A DNA stretch of 7,491 nt. It comes from Chloroflexota bacterium. GTDB lineage: Bacteria; Chloroflexota; Ktedonobacteria; Ktedonobacterales; Ktedonobacteraceae. Each line of letters opens with the position of its first letter. Positions within the stretch are counted from its first letter, which is position 1. Shown one piece after another: positions 1-5,621 of this stretch. Below the pieces are notes generated by a model, which was not told the DNA's origin, ran no database searches, and saw only the letters and a program-made list of their open reading frames with translations. The stretch lies in the NCBI GenBank assembly GCA_005881995.1, contig VBHV01000238.1:1-7491 (forward strand). Reading direction: 5' to 3'. The position numbers and the translations under genes are program-made.

Positions 1-414
1 GTGATCTACCCAGAGAAGGTCGCCGCCCTCGGCGCGCGCTTCGCCATGCAGTGTGTAAAGAATGGGGATATCCATCTTCTCATAAGTTCGCGCCATGGCT
101 GCCTCTTCACCGCGCCGCTTGTCCTTGCCCATGCTTAAAATAATGGCGCCGGAATCGGTCACAAGCGATGGGTCAAAGGCGTAAATAGCATCAGCGTGAT
201 CGGGCAGGTATTCGTCCTGATAGATAACCTCGGCACCTCCCTTGCGCAATAATTCCACCAGCGTATCATGTTCTTGCTGGGCAACCGCCAGGTCGGGACG
301 GCTGGTATAGTGCCAAACCTGCGGATCAGCAGCGCCGAAGGCCTGGTCTGGACGTTTCACGAGGACGGTGCGTAGTGGCGAGACCATATCCTGGCAACCG
401 TAGGGTCTGTTCAT
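1..414 (-). CDS. Dimethylargininase / amidinotransferase family protein, N-terminal part (runs off left edge)
   Basis: The visible 138 residues start at an ATG preceded by AAGGAG (423-428) with 8-nt spacing, so the start is well supported. The protein matches the N-terminal half of the pentein guanidine-group hydrolases (DDAH / arginine deiminase-like / amidinotransferase). It has an early segment, VSPLRTVLVKRP (residues 11-22), a FDPSLVTDSGAIIL segment (80-93) followed by a MGKDKRRGEE stretch, and the EGGD motif (129-132), which in this superfamily sits at the active site. The catalytic His and Cys should lie in the C-terminal half outside the window, so activity cannot be judged. Known family members hydrolyse methylated arginines or arginine, or transfer amidino groups; the substrate here is not determined. 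The gene diverges from the ECF sigma factor, with about 170 nt between the two starts. I am confident of the superfamily, less so of the exact enzyme. Confidence 0.8.
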   Translation of the reverse strand, partial: MNRPYGCQDMVSPLRTVLVKRPDQAFGAADPQVWHYTSRPDLAVAQQEHDTLVELLRKGGAEVIYQDEYLPDHADAIYAFDPSLVTDSGAIILSMGKDKRRGEEAAMARTYEKMDIPILYTLHGEARAEGGDLLWVDH

Positions 415-531
415 AGAAACTACTCCTTCTTTAAGGTTCTGTCTGGTACAATATTACAACAGAGACTTCAAGACCTCCTTTCCTCCAAAGAAAGTTGTCA
501 CAAATCCCTCTGTCATGCATCTTCATTAGTA

Positions 532-542
532 GAACCGGGTTC
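532..542. promoter_or_regulatory. Small interrupted palindrome upstream of the sigma gene
   Basis: GAACC-G-GGTTC is a perfect inverted repeat with 5-bp arms around one base, 40 nt before the preferred sigma start and inside the divergent intergenic region. It could be an operator or part of the sigma factor's own promoter region. An inverted repeat this short also occurs by chance, so the assignment is weak. Confidence 0.2.
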
Positions 543-582
543 CTCCATGCAGGATGCCCGGCAAACACGAGAGAGAAGAGCG

Positions 583-1278
583 ATGCTGAGCGAGACGATG
601 CCTGCGACCCAGGAAGTCGAGGCACTCATTCACAACTATGGCAGACTGGTGTTCCAGGTGATTTATGGACTCACCGGCGACTGGCAGGAGAGCCAGGACC
701 TCACCCAGGACACCTTTGTGCAGGCGTTCCGTGCAATTGATGCTGCACGCCTGGCAAGTGGCGCACACTTTCAAGCCAAAGCCTGGCTCTTGCGGATTGC
801 CGTGAACACAGTGCGGATGCACCGCAGGCGATGCAGCGTCATCTGCTTCATCCCGTTCTCGCAGTTGCGCGAGGAGTCCCAGAAAGAAACAGATACCGAT
901 TTCGTGTATGAGCGCGCAGCCCCTATGCAACCTGCAGGCTGCGGCATGAGTGCTACAAGGGACCCGGCAGACATCGTAGCGGAACGGGATGCTGTCCAGC
1001 GTACGATGGCACAACTTCCAGAAGCGCTACGCCTCTGCTTACTCCTATCGGTCATAGGTGGATTTTCCTCACGAGAGATTGCCACATTGCTCGCTCTTTC
1101 CGAGGCAGCCACACGCCAACGGCTCTCGCGTGCCAGAAAACTCTTCCAGCGGCTCTACCTGCAGGAGAGCGGGGAAGCTATCGCCGGTGGTTCATCACCG
1201 TCGATGCATAGAGACACAAGTAGCCAGCACTTTGCGTTGGCTACCCGGCCAACATATGCCGCAGCTCTGCCTGCATGA
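583..1278 (+). CDS. ECF-type RNA polymerase sigma-70 factor
   Basis: A 231-residue extracytoplasmic-function sigma factor. Region 2 spans about residues 12-84, with the conserved core-binding and -10 recognition stretch DLTQDTFVQAF (39-49) and AWLLRIAVNTVRMHRRR (67-83). Region 4 spans about 140-193, with LPEALRLCLLL, a helix-turn-helix around FSSREIATLLALSEAATRQRLSRARKLF, and no region 3, as expected for ECF factors. The linker between regions 2 and 4 is long (about 55 residues), and roughly 38 residues follow region 4 as a low-complexity tail. I chose ATG 583 because GAGAG lies 7 nt upstream and it gives a normal ECF N-terminus; ATG 547 is in frame (243 residues) but has no ribosome site. 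No anti-sigma factor or membrane protein follows on the plus strand, so it appears to be an orphan. Its target promoters cannot be read from the sequence. Confidence 0.88.
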   Translation: MLSETMPATQEVEALIHNYGRLVFQVIYGLTGDWQESQDLTQDTFVQAFRAIDAARLASGAHFQAKAWLLRIAVNTVRMHRRRCSVICFIPFSQLREESQKETDTDFVYERAAPMQPAGCGMSATRDPADIVAERDAVQRTMAQLPEALRLCLLLSVIGGFSSREIATLLALSEAATRQRLSRARKLFQRLYLQESGEAIAGGSSPSMHRDTSSQHFALATRPTYAAALPA

Positions 1279-1288
1279 ACAATTGGGA

Positions 1289-1303
1289 GAGAAGCCGCTT
1301 CTC
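1289..1303. repeat. Perfect inverted repeat just after the sigma gene
   Basis: GAGAAGC-C-GCTTCTC has 7-bp arms around a single base and starts 10 nt after the sigma stop codon. As RNA it can form at most a 5-6 bp stem. It has no T tract, so it is more likely a protein-binding site or RNA 3'-end element than a terminator. Confidence 0.3.
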
Positions 1304-1310
1304 AACGAGA

Positions 1311-1316
1311 GGAGGG
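1311..1316 (+). promoter_or_regulatory. Strong Shine-Dalgarno sequence before a short ORF
   Basis: GGAGGG lies within AGAGGAGGG, 8 nt before the ATG at 1325. It is among the best ribosome-binding sites in the window, yet precedes no long gene. It is the main reason to take the 23-codon ORF seriously. Confidence 0.4.
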
Positions 1317-1324
1317 TAACAGCG

Positions 1325-1396
1325 ATGGAGGAATGTACTCCTCCCGGCGGGAAGAGCATTGCCCACCGGGAGGGGTACTGTTTAGGACCGTTCTAA
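1325..1396 (+). CDS. Possible 23-residue small protein downstream of the sigma factor
   Basis: ATG 1325 opens a 23-codon frame ending at TAA 1394-1396, encoding MEECTPPGGKSIAHREGYCLGPF. It has an optimal Shine-Dalgarno sequence at ideal spacing and begins 46 nt after the sigma stop, so it could be co-transcribed. The peptide has two cysteines (positions 4 and 19), a PPGGK turn and an aromatic C-terminus; it has no signal peptide or membrane segment, and I recognise no family. Most of the frame coincides with the GC-rich hairpin at 1335-1378, and its stop overlaps the stop of the convergent PPOX gene. The codons may therefore simply be hairpin sequence read as protein. It could be a real small protein, a leader-type peptide, or chance. 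Confidence 0.3.
   Translation: MEECTPPGGKSIAHREGYCLGPF
1335..1378. terminator. Strong hairpin between convergent genes, probable bidirectional terminator
   Basis: The arms GTACTCCTCCCGG (1335-1347) and CCGGGAGGGGTAC (1366-1378) pair over 13 bp with a single G-U wobble. After one mismatch, GGG (1349-1351) can also pair with CCC (1362-1364), leaving a 10-nt loop. It lies between the 3' ends of the plus-strand sigma gene and the minus-strand operon, where a shared terminator is expected. The plus-strand exit reads TGTTTA, a weak U tract; the minus-strand exit has none. Intrinsic termination is therefore plausible rightward, and the structure may act as a 3'-end stabiliser or Rho-assisted stop leftward. 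Confidence 0.6.
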
Positions 1397-1806
1397 AAGT
1401 ATTCAATGATGTGTTCGGGTTTCAAACGCAGCGTCACGCGCTGTTCTTTGGAGAATTGGTTCTCCATTTGCCGCTTCGCTTTCTCTTCGCCATGATAACG
1501 TGACGATAGTCGAAAAATATCGCGTTGGGCAATCTCGGGATCATCGATCATTTCGACCTTGCCACTGAGCGTAACATAGATATAGCCGTCCTCAACGCAG
1601 ACCGATATGCGAGGGTCGCGCCTCATGTTGCGTTCTTTGGCACGGCCTACTTTCGTATTCATGAGAATGGTGCCGTCATCTTCTAGCAGATACCACATCG
1701 TGGTCAACTGCGGCGTGCCATCCTCGTTGAGTGTGGCAAGTACCGCGAACCGCTTCTCCTGCAAGTATGCGTGGGCTTTTTCTGATAGTTTAACTCGACT
1801 GTTCAT
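1393..1806 (-). CDS. PPOX-class F420-dependent oxidoreductase (split-barrel, FDOR-B like)
   Basis: A complete 137-residue protein, typical length for the small split-barrel flavin/deazaflavin family related to pyridoxamine 5'-phosphate oxidase (Rv1155-like). The pattern RFAVLATLNEDGTPQLTTMWYL (residues 19-40) forms the first strands. The cofactor-binding stretch GRAKERNMRRDPRISVC (54-70) is characteristic of F420-binding members, and the beta segment YIYVTLSGKVEMIDDP (75-90) follows. Members bind F420 and reduce varied substrates, for example biliverdin or unsaturated compounds; the substrate here is unknown. The start ATG has AGGAG (1812-1816) 5 nt upstream. It is the last gene of the minus-strand operon, 32 nt after the lipid kinase, and lying with F420 biosynthesis genes supports F420 rather than FMN as cofactor. 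Confidence 0.88.
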   Translation of the reverse strand: MNSRVKLSEKAHAYLQEKRFAVLATLNEDGTPQLTTMWYLLEDDGTILMNTKVGRAKERNMRRDPRISVCVEDGYIYVTLSGKVEMIDDPEIAQRDIFRLSSRYHGEEKAKRQMENQFSKEQRVTLRLKPEHIIEYF

Positions 1807-1838
1807 TCATACTCCTAAATTGTTTGATGTTTGGACTA

Positions 1839-2927
1839 TTATACAGGAACCACAACCTGCAACTGCTTCTCTGCCACGTGAGCGTGTATCGGCGTCGAAC
1901 CTCGCACCTCGCCGTCCAGTGTCGAGTCACGTGGATCCGCGTTCGTTGTGATGATCACACCCCGTGCTTGCAGGTGATGGATACCCGGAATACCCGACAA
2001 CTCCCCGGGATGATACTCATGCCGGACCGGTTGGGGCAAGGATTGCTGCTCCTTGTGGCCGAACAGCTGTGCCAGCCTTGCGCTCAAGCTCCCAGACTCG
2101 ATCTCCTCGATCACAACGATATCGAGTAACCCATCGCCGAGCTTTGCCCCAGGGAGAGAGAGCTGCCATTGCCCACCAAATATAGGCGCGTTGATAACCG
2201 CCACTTGCAGAGCGCGACAATGCAATGGCACATTTTCCTGCGCTGTCGCGGGCCTTGTCCTCGTCAGACCAGGGAGAAAGCGATTACTATGCGGAAAAGC
2301 CAGTCCCTCGAAGTACAGTTCGACCTCCAACGCCTGGTGAAATTTCAGCGTCTCTAAAGCCGCAAAAGGATAGGTCAGGCGTCCAAAGCGTTGCCGGGTC
2401 GCCACGTTGGTCGCGATGCGTGCAAACTGGACATTCAGTCCGATGGTCAGGGCGTGCGCAAAGTAGCCATGCTTTTGAGGCGAGACATATTGCTGTAGCG
2501 GCCCGAATTGTCCTTTGCTAGCAGGATGCGGTGCCTGCTGAGCAGGTCGCGCCACACCGACATCTACTTCCTGTATCCTCCCCCGGGCAATAACCTGAGA
2601 AGCACTCTGGAGGTCTTGAGGAATCGCCAACGAGCGGGCAATGTCGTTAGACGTGCCAAGCGGAAGTATGCTCAATGGCAGACTACTTTCCGCAATATGA
2701 GTGATGACGCCGCCGACAAGCCCATCTCCACCTGCGGCGATAGCCATATCGATGCCGCTCTCCTGCCAGATTGCCCCCTGGGAGGGGAGGTTATCCAGTT
2801 CGGCAATAGAGATGCTATTGACGATCTCTACACCGACCTGTTCCAGCAAAGTCTGCGCCGCAGAGAGTTGCGCAGACCTGCCCGCATGGGGGCTATGTAT
2901 GACAAGTGCTCGTTGGCGATTGTGCAT
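1839..2927 (-). CDS. Diacylglycerol kinase / lipid kinase family protein (YegS/DgkB-like)
   Basis: A member of the diacylglycerol kinase catalytic-domain family, which phosphorylates lipid hydroxyls using ATP. Numbered from an upstream TTG (2939), the nucleotide-binding motif AAGGDG is at residues 68-73, the PLGTSNDIAR motif at 93-102, a GLN-containing middle segment near 167-169, LGDGLLDIVVI at 267-277, and the conserved LDGE at 341-344 that supplies the catalytic Glu. Total length is about 362 residues, longer than typical 290-310 residue members because of a proline- and glutamine-rich insert (about 131-155) and another near 220-238. The usual GGDGT-x-NEV reads GGDGLVGGV here. I prefer ATG 2927 because it puts the family-typical ALVIHSPHAG near the N-terminus and GGA lies 7 nt upstream; TTG 2939 is possible. 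The lipid substrate is unknown, as is any link to F420 genes. Confidence 0.85.
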   Translation of the reverse strand: MHNRQRALVIHSPHAGRSAQLSAAQTLLEQVGVEIVNSISIAELDNLPSQGAIWQESGIDMAIAAGGDGLVGGVITHIAESSLPLSILPLGTSNDIARSLAIPQDLQSASQVIARGRIQEVDVGVARPAQQAPHPASKGQFGPLQQYVSPQKHGYFAHALTIGLNVQFARIATNVATRQRFGRLTYPFAALETLKFHQALEVELYFEGLAFPHSNRFLPGLTRTRPATAQENVPLHCRALQVAVINAPIFGGQWQLSLPGAKLGDGLLDIVVIEEIESGSLSARLAQLFGHKEQQSLPQPVRHEYHPGELSGIPGIHHLQARGVIITTNADPRDSTLDGEVRGSTPIHAHVAEKQLQVVVPV

Positions 2928-2966
2928 GCTTGTATCCAACCCTGAACTATCACTTCTTTTCCTGCA

Positions 2967-2994
2967 GTGAAGGCCATCCCTTCACATACGTGAA
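2967..2994. repeat. Overlapping hairpins between the LLM and lipid kinase genes
   Basis: GTGAAGG (2967-2973) and CCTTCAC (2979-2985) form a perfect 7-bp stem with a 5-nt loop. The second arm can instead pair as TTCAC-ATAC-GTGAA (2981-2994), so the two stems exclude each other. The element sits in the largest gap inside the minus-strand operon. No T tract follows on the minus strand, so it is not a classic terminator; it may be a processing or partial-attenuation site that separates expression of the last two genes. Confidence 0.4.
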
Positions 2995-3001
2995 ATCGGG
3001 C

Positions 3002-3985
3002 TTAGTGCAGCTTTGGTATAACAGTCTCGCCGTAGGCGCGGATGAACTCGCTTTGATTGCGTCCCACGTTATGGACATGCACCTCGGAAAAGCCAAGATC
3101 GAAGAAGCTCTGGATGTGTTGTCGATGTTCATCAAGATCCGTCGAGATGAGAACCCGCCCTTTGAAATCTTCGGGGCGCACCAGTTGCCCGAAGGCGGCG
3201 AAATCTTCTGGTGAACGGATATCTTGCTTCGGTGCTTTGATGCCGCCGTTTGGCCATTCCTTCATGGCCTGTTCCGTCGCTTTTTCATAGGTATCCGCCC
3301 AGGAAACATGCAGCTGCAACAGTTTGGGCATGATCGCGGGCTCTTTTCCAGCCTCGCGCGCGCCTTTCTCGAAGCTTTCGATGAGCGTCTTCAACTTCTC
3401 TTGTGGCGCTGCAGGAGTGATCAAGCCATCGCACAGCCGCCCGGCGGTCTCCGCCGTTTTCGGGCCAGAGGCGGCTATGTAAATGGGACAGGGTGTTTCT
3501 GGTCGCGTATACAGGCGCGCGCTTTCCATCCTGAGGTGTTTGCCGGAATAGCGCACCTTCTTGCCTGTAAATAATTGCTTGATGATCTCGATAGATTCCA
3601 CCATGCGTTCCAGGCGCTCAGGCGCATCGGGCCATTCACCGCCTACGACATGCTCGTTGAGTGCTTCGCCCGTGCCGATGCCCAACCAGAAACGACGGGG
3701 GTACATGACGGCCAGGGTAGCTGCTGACTGCGCGATAATGGCAGGGTGGTAGCGGTACGATGCGCAGGTCACCCCTGGCCCGAAGGTTACCTTCTGTGTC
3801 GCCATACCGAGCGCGCCCATCCAGGGCCAGACCTGCGGGCTTTGCCCCTGCTGTGGCACCCAGGGATGAAAGTGGTCGGCAGCCATCACCCCACCAAATC
3901 CGGCCTGCTCCGATTCCTGGCACCAACGAATTAATTCGGTTGGGCCAAAGTGTTCCAGCGCTGCTGAATATCCAAGTACTGGCAT
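3002..3985 (-). CDS. F420-dependent LLM-class oxidoreductase, FGD-related (G6PDH-like family)
   Basis: A complete 327-residue luciferase-like (TIM-barrel) enzyme closely patterned on mycobacterial FGD1. Visible features are LGYSAALEHFGPTEL at the N-terminus, ADHFHPW (residues 36-42, with D37, H38 and W42 at the positions of FGD Asp39, catalytic His40 and Trp44), the YRYHPAIIAQ strand (77-86), LGIGTGEALNEH (101-112, with E107 at the Glu109 position), and CPIYIAASGPKTAETAGRLCDG (166-187). These support F420 binding and hydride transfer from an alcohol-type carbon. The phosphate-contacting pair Thr195/Lys198 of FGD1 falls in TPAAP (190-194) and is not conserved, while R277 matches Arg283. The substrate may therefore not be glucose-6-phosphate. 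The start has AAGGAG (3992-3997) 6 nt upstream. It follows cofC by 29 nt. Confidence 0.9.
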   Translation of the reverse strand: MPVLGYSAALEHFGPTELIRWCQESEQAGFGGVMAADHFHPWVPQQGQSPQVWPWMGALGMATQKVTFGPGVTCASYRYHPAIIAQSAATLAVMYPRRFWLGIGTGEALNEHVVGGEWPDAPERLERMVESIEIIKQLFTGKKVRYSGKHLRMESARLYTRPETPCPIYIAASGPKTAETAGRLCDGLITPAAPQEKLKTLIESFEKGAREAGKEPAIMPKLLQLHVSWADTYEKATEQAMKEWPNGGIKAPKQDIRSPEDFAAFGQLVRPEDFKGRVLISTDLDEHRQHIQSFFDLGFSEVHVHNVGRNQSEFIRAYGETVIPKLH

Positions 3986-4014
3986 AACAATCTCCTTTTA
4001 ATAAAATAGGCGAA

Positions 4015-4653
4015 TTAGCCTGCACAGCTTCGTATAGGGTACGGGTATACTTTACCTACCCTCGCGGTTGCTCTGGATAGCTCTTGTACATCTTCTATGG
4101 TATCTATATCGAGTGCCAGGCCACAACTTTGATAGAGCACACTTCTCAATCCTCGATGCCTCGCCGCACGAAGATGACGTTCCAGGCTATTCACACCAAA
4201 GAGATAGGGTATGGCTAAGGGGGGACGCGCGAGCAGCGCATTTGTCCCCAGGCCGTCCCTGGGTGGTGCAAGCACAACATCAAACTGGACCGATTGCTCA
4301 ATCATGGCGTGAATATCACCTCTCGTCAGCAGGGGCAAATCGGCGGAAATGGTCAAAAGCGCGGTAGCTCCTTCCGACAGTTCTCTCATCGCCGCCGCGT
4401 GTAAGGCGGGATTGTGACCTGGTTGTTCCTCCCGCAGCGCTTTGGCACCCCATATTTGAGCCTGTTCAAGCACGCGTTTATCCGCGCTGACGACGGCTGT
4501 TTGCTCAAGCTGGTCGCAAGTTTGCAGCACATAGAGCACGTGCGAAAGCATATCCAGCACGAGCGTTTCGCGCTGGCTCTGGGAAAGATAGGGCGCAAGG
4601 CGACTCTTTGCCCTGGCGAGAGATTTTACCGGAACGAGTGCTCTGTATCTCAT
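4015..4653 (-). CDS. cofC: Phosphoenolpyruvate / 2-phospho-L-lactate guanylyltransferase
   Basis: A 212-residue protein of normal length for CofC/FbiD. It activates 2-phospho-L-lactate (archaea) or phosphoenolpyruvate (actinobacteria) with GTP, giving the unstable guanylylated donor for CofD in F420 biosynthesis. The signature VPVKSLARAKSRLAPYLS (residues 7-24) is the GTP-binding start of this nucleotidyltransferase fold. SADLPLLT (103-110) carries the metal-binding aspartate, PPRDGLGTNALL (130-141) is a substrate loop, FGVNSLERHL (152-161) is the characteristic late motif, and LDIDTIEDV (181-189) closes the fold. It begins 26 nt after cofD ends and has no good ribosome site near its ATG, only AAGGA about 17 nt away, so translational coupling to cofD is likely. 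The presence of an FbiB-like reductase in the operon favours the phosphoenolpyruvate route. Confidence 0.93.
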   Translation of the reverse strand: MRYRALVPVKSLARAKSRLAPYLSQSQRETLVLDMLSHVLYVLQTCDQLEQTAVVSADKRVLEQAQIWGAKALREEQPGHNPALHAAAMRELSEGATALLTISADLPLLTRGDIHAMIEQSVQFDVVLAPPRDGLGTNALLARPPLAIPYLFGVNSLERHLRAARHRGLRSVLYQSCGLALDIDTIEDVQELSRATARVGKVYPYPIRSCAG

Positions 4654-4679
4654 ATAGTTATTACTACGGGTATTCCTTG

Positions 4680-5609
4680 CTATTGTAATCCTGCTGCCTC
4701 CAAGACTTTACGCGCCAACGCTGCTTTGGCCGCGGCGTCGCGCATGATGGTATTGGTTGCTACCGCCGGAATGCCCAGATCTTCGATTGCGTCAAGCAAG
4801 TGGGCGTCCTGTTCATCGACGACCATCACATCCAGGAAATCGCGGTAGTAGCGCGCCACACCCACCGCCGATACCTCCATTTTCAGCCCACTCATCAGCT
4901 TATCGGCAGGCCCTTTGATGGGTGCGCCTGCGATAAGGGGGCTGACGGCGACGACCATGCCGCTCGCCTCGTGCAGCATATCATGGATGCCTGGAACGGC
5001 TAAGATACTGCCGATACTAACGATAGGATTACTGGGGGCGAGCAAGATGGCCTCGGCGTTTTTAATGGCGTCAAGCACTCCAGGTGCTGGCCTGGCTTCG
5101 CTTGCGCCTACGAATACCACGTCCTGCACTTCATCGGCACAGCGGCGCTTGACCATGTATTCCTGAAAATGCAGCAGGCCAGCCGGGGTCCGTATATGCG
5201 TCTGCACGGGTTGATCGCTCATAGGTAAAATATGCATACCCAGGCCAAAACGCCTGCGCAGATCTTCTGTCACCTCGCTGAGCGTCTTTCCCTGGTGCAA
5301 GAGGTTCGTGCGGTGGATATGGGTAGCCAGATCGCGATCACCGAGCATGAACCAATCTTCATTGCCGTAGCTAGTCAACTGCTGCATCGTGTAATAGGTA
5401 TCGCCGCGTATACCCCAGCCATGCGTCTCGTCAACCACGCCCGCGAGCGTATACATCACGATATCCAGGTCGGGTGAGACATGCAGTCCGTAGAAATCGC
5501 GGTCGTCCCCGATATTTCCAATTACCGTCAGGCGTTCCTGGGGAACCACCTGCACCAATCCCTGCAAGAAGCGCGCAGCGCCCACGCCGCCCGCAAGCAC
5601 AACAATCAT
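4680..5609 (-). CDS. cofD: 2-phospho-L-lactate / phosphoenolpyruvate transferase (F420-0 synthesis)
   Basis: A 309-residue CofD/FbiA protein. It transfers the phospholactyl or phosphoenolpyruvyl group from the GDP- or guanylyl-activated donor to the deazaflavin Fo, giving F420-0 or dehydro-F420-0. Hallmarks are the N-terminal nucleotide loop VLAGGVGAARFL (residues 4-15), GNIGDDRDFYGLHVSPDLD (31-49) with the metal- and Fo-binding aspartates, the DTYYTM and WFMLGDRDLATHIHRT segments (70-101), APSNPIVSIGSIL (191-203), and SPLIAGAPIKGPADKLM (223-239). All expected motifs are intact and the length is typical. The ATG has AGAGG (5616-5620) 6 nt upstream, in the 12-nt gap after the nitroreductase stop, so the two genes are surely co-transcribed. 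cofC follows immediately. Confidence 0.96.
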   Translation of the reverse strand: MIVVLAGGVGAARFLQGLVQVVPQERLTVIGNIGDDRDFYGLHVSPDLDIVMYTLAGVVDETHGWGIRGDTYYTMQQLTSYGNEDWFMLGDRDLATHIHRTNLLHQGKTLSEVTEDLRRRFGLGMHILPMSDQPVQTHIRTPAGLLHFQEYMVKRRCADEVQDVVFVGASEARPAPGVLDAIKNAEAILLAPSNPIVSIGSILAVPGIHDMLHEASGMVVAVSPLIAGAPIKGPADKLMSGLKMEVSAVGVARYYRDFLDVMVVDEQDAHLLDAIEDLGIPAVATNTIMRDAAAKAALARKVLEAAGLQ

Positions 5610-5621
5610 ACGGAACCTCTA

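Noticed and set aside
495..523. Possible promoter for the sigma gene, TTGTCA with CATCTT 17 nt later
   Set aside because: The -35 is good, but the -10 matches only three of six bases, so I do not call it. No convincing promoter was found for the divergent hydrolase either.
526..1014. 162-codon minus-strand frame opposite the sigma gene
   Set aside because: The encoded sequence is cysteine- and histidine-rich without a recognisable fold and lies entirely opposite a clear ECF sigma factor.
2508..2945. 145-codon plus-strand frame
   Set aside because: It is the complement of the lipid kinase gene, whose motifs are intact, and has no ribosome site or recognisable domain.
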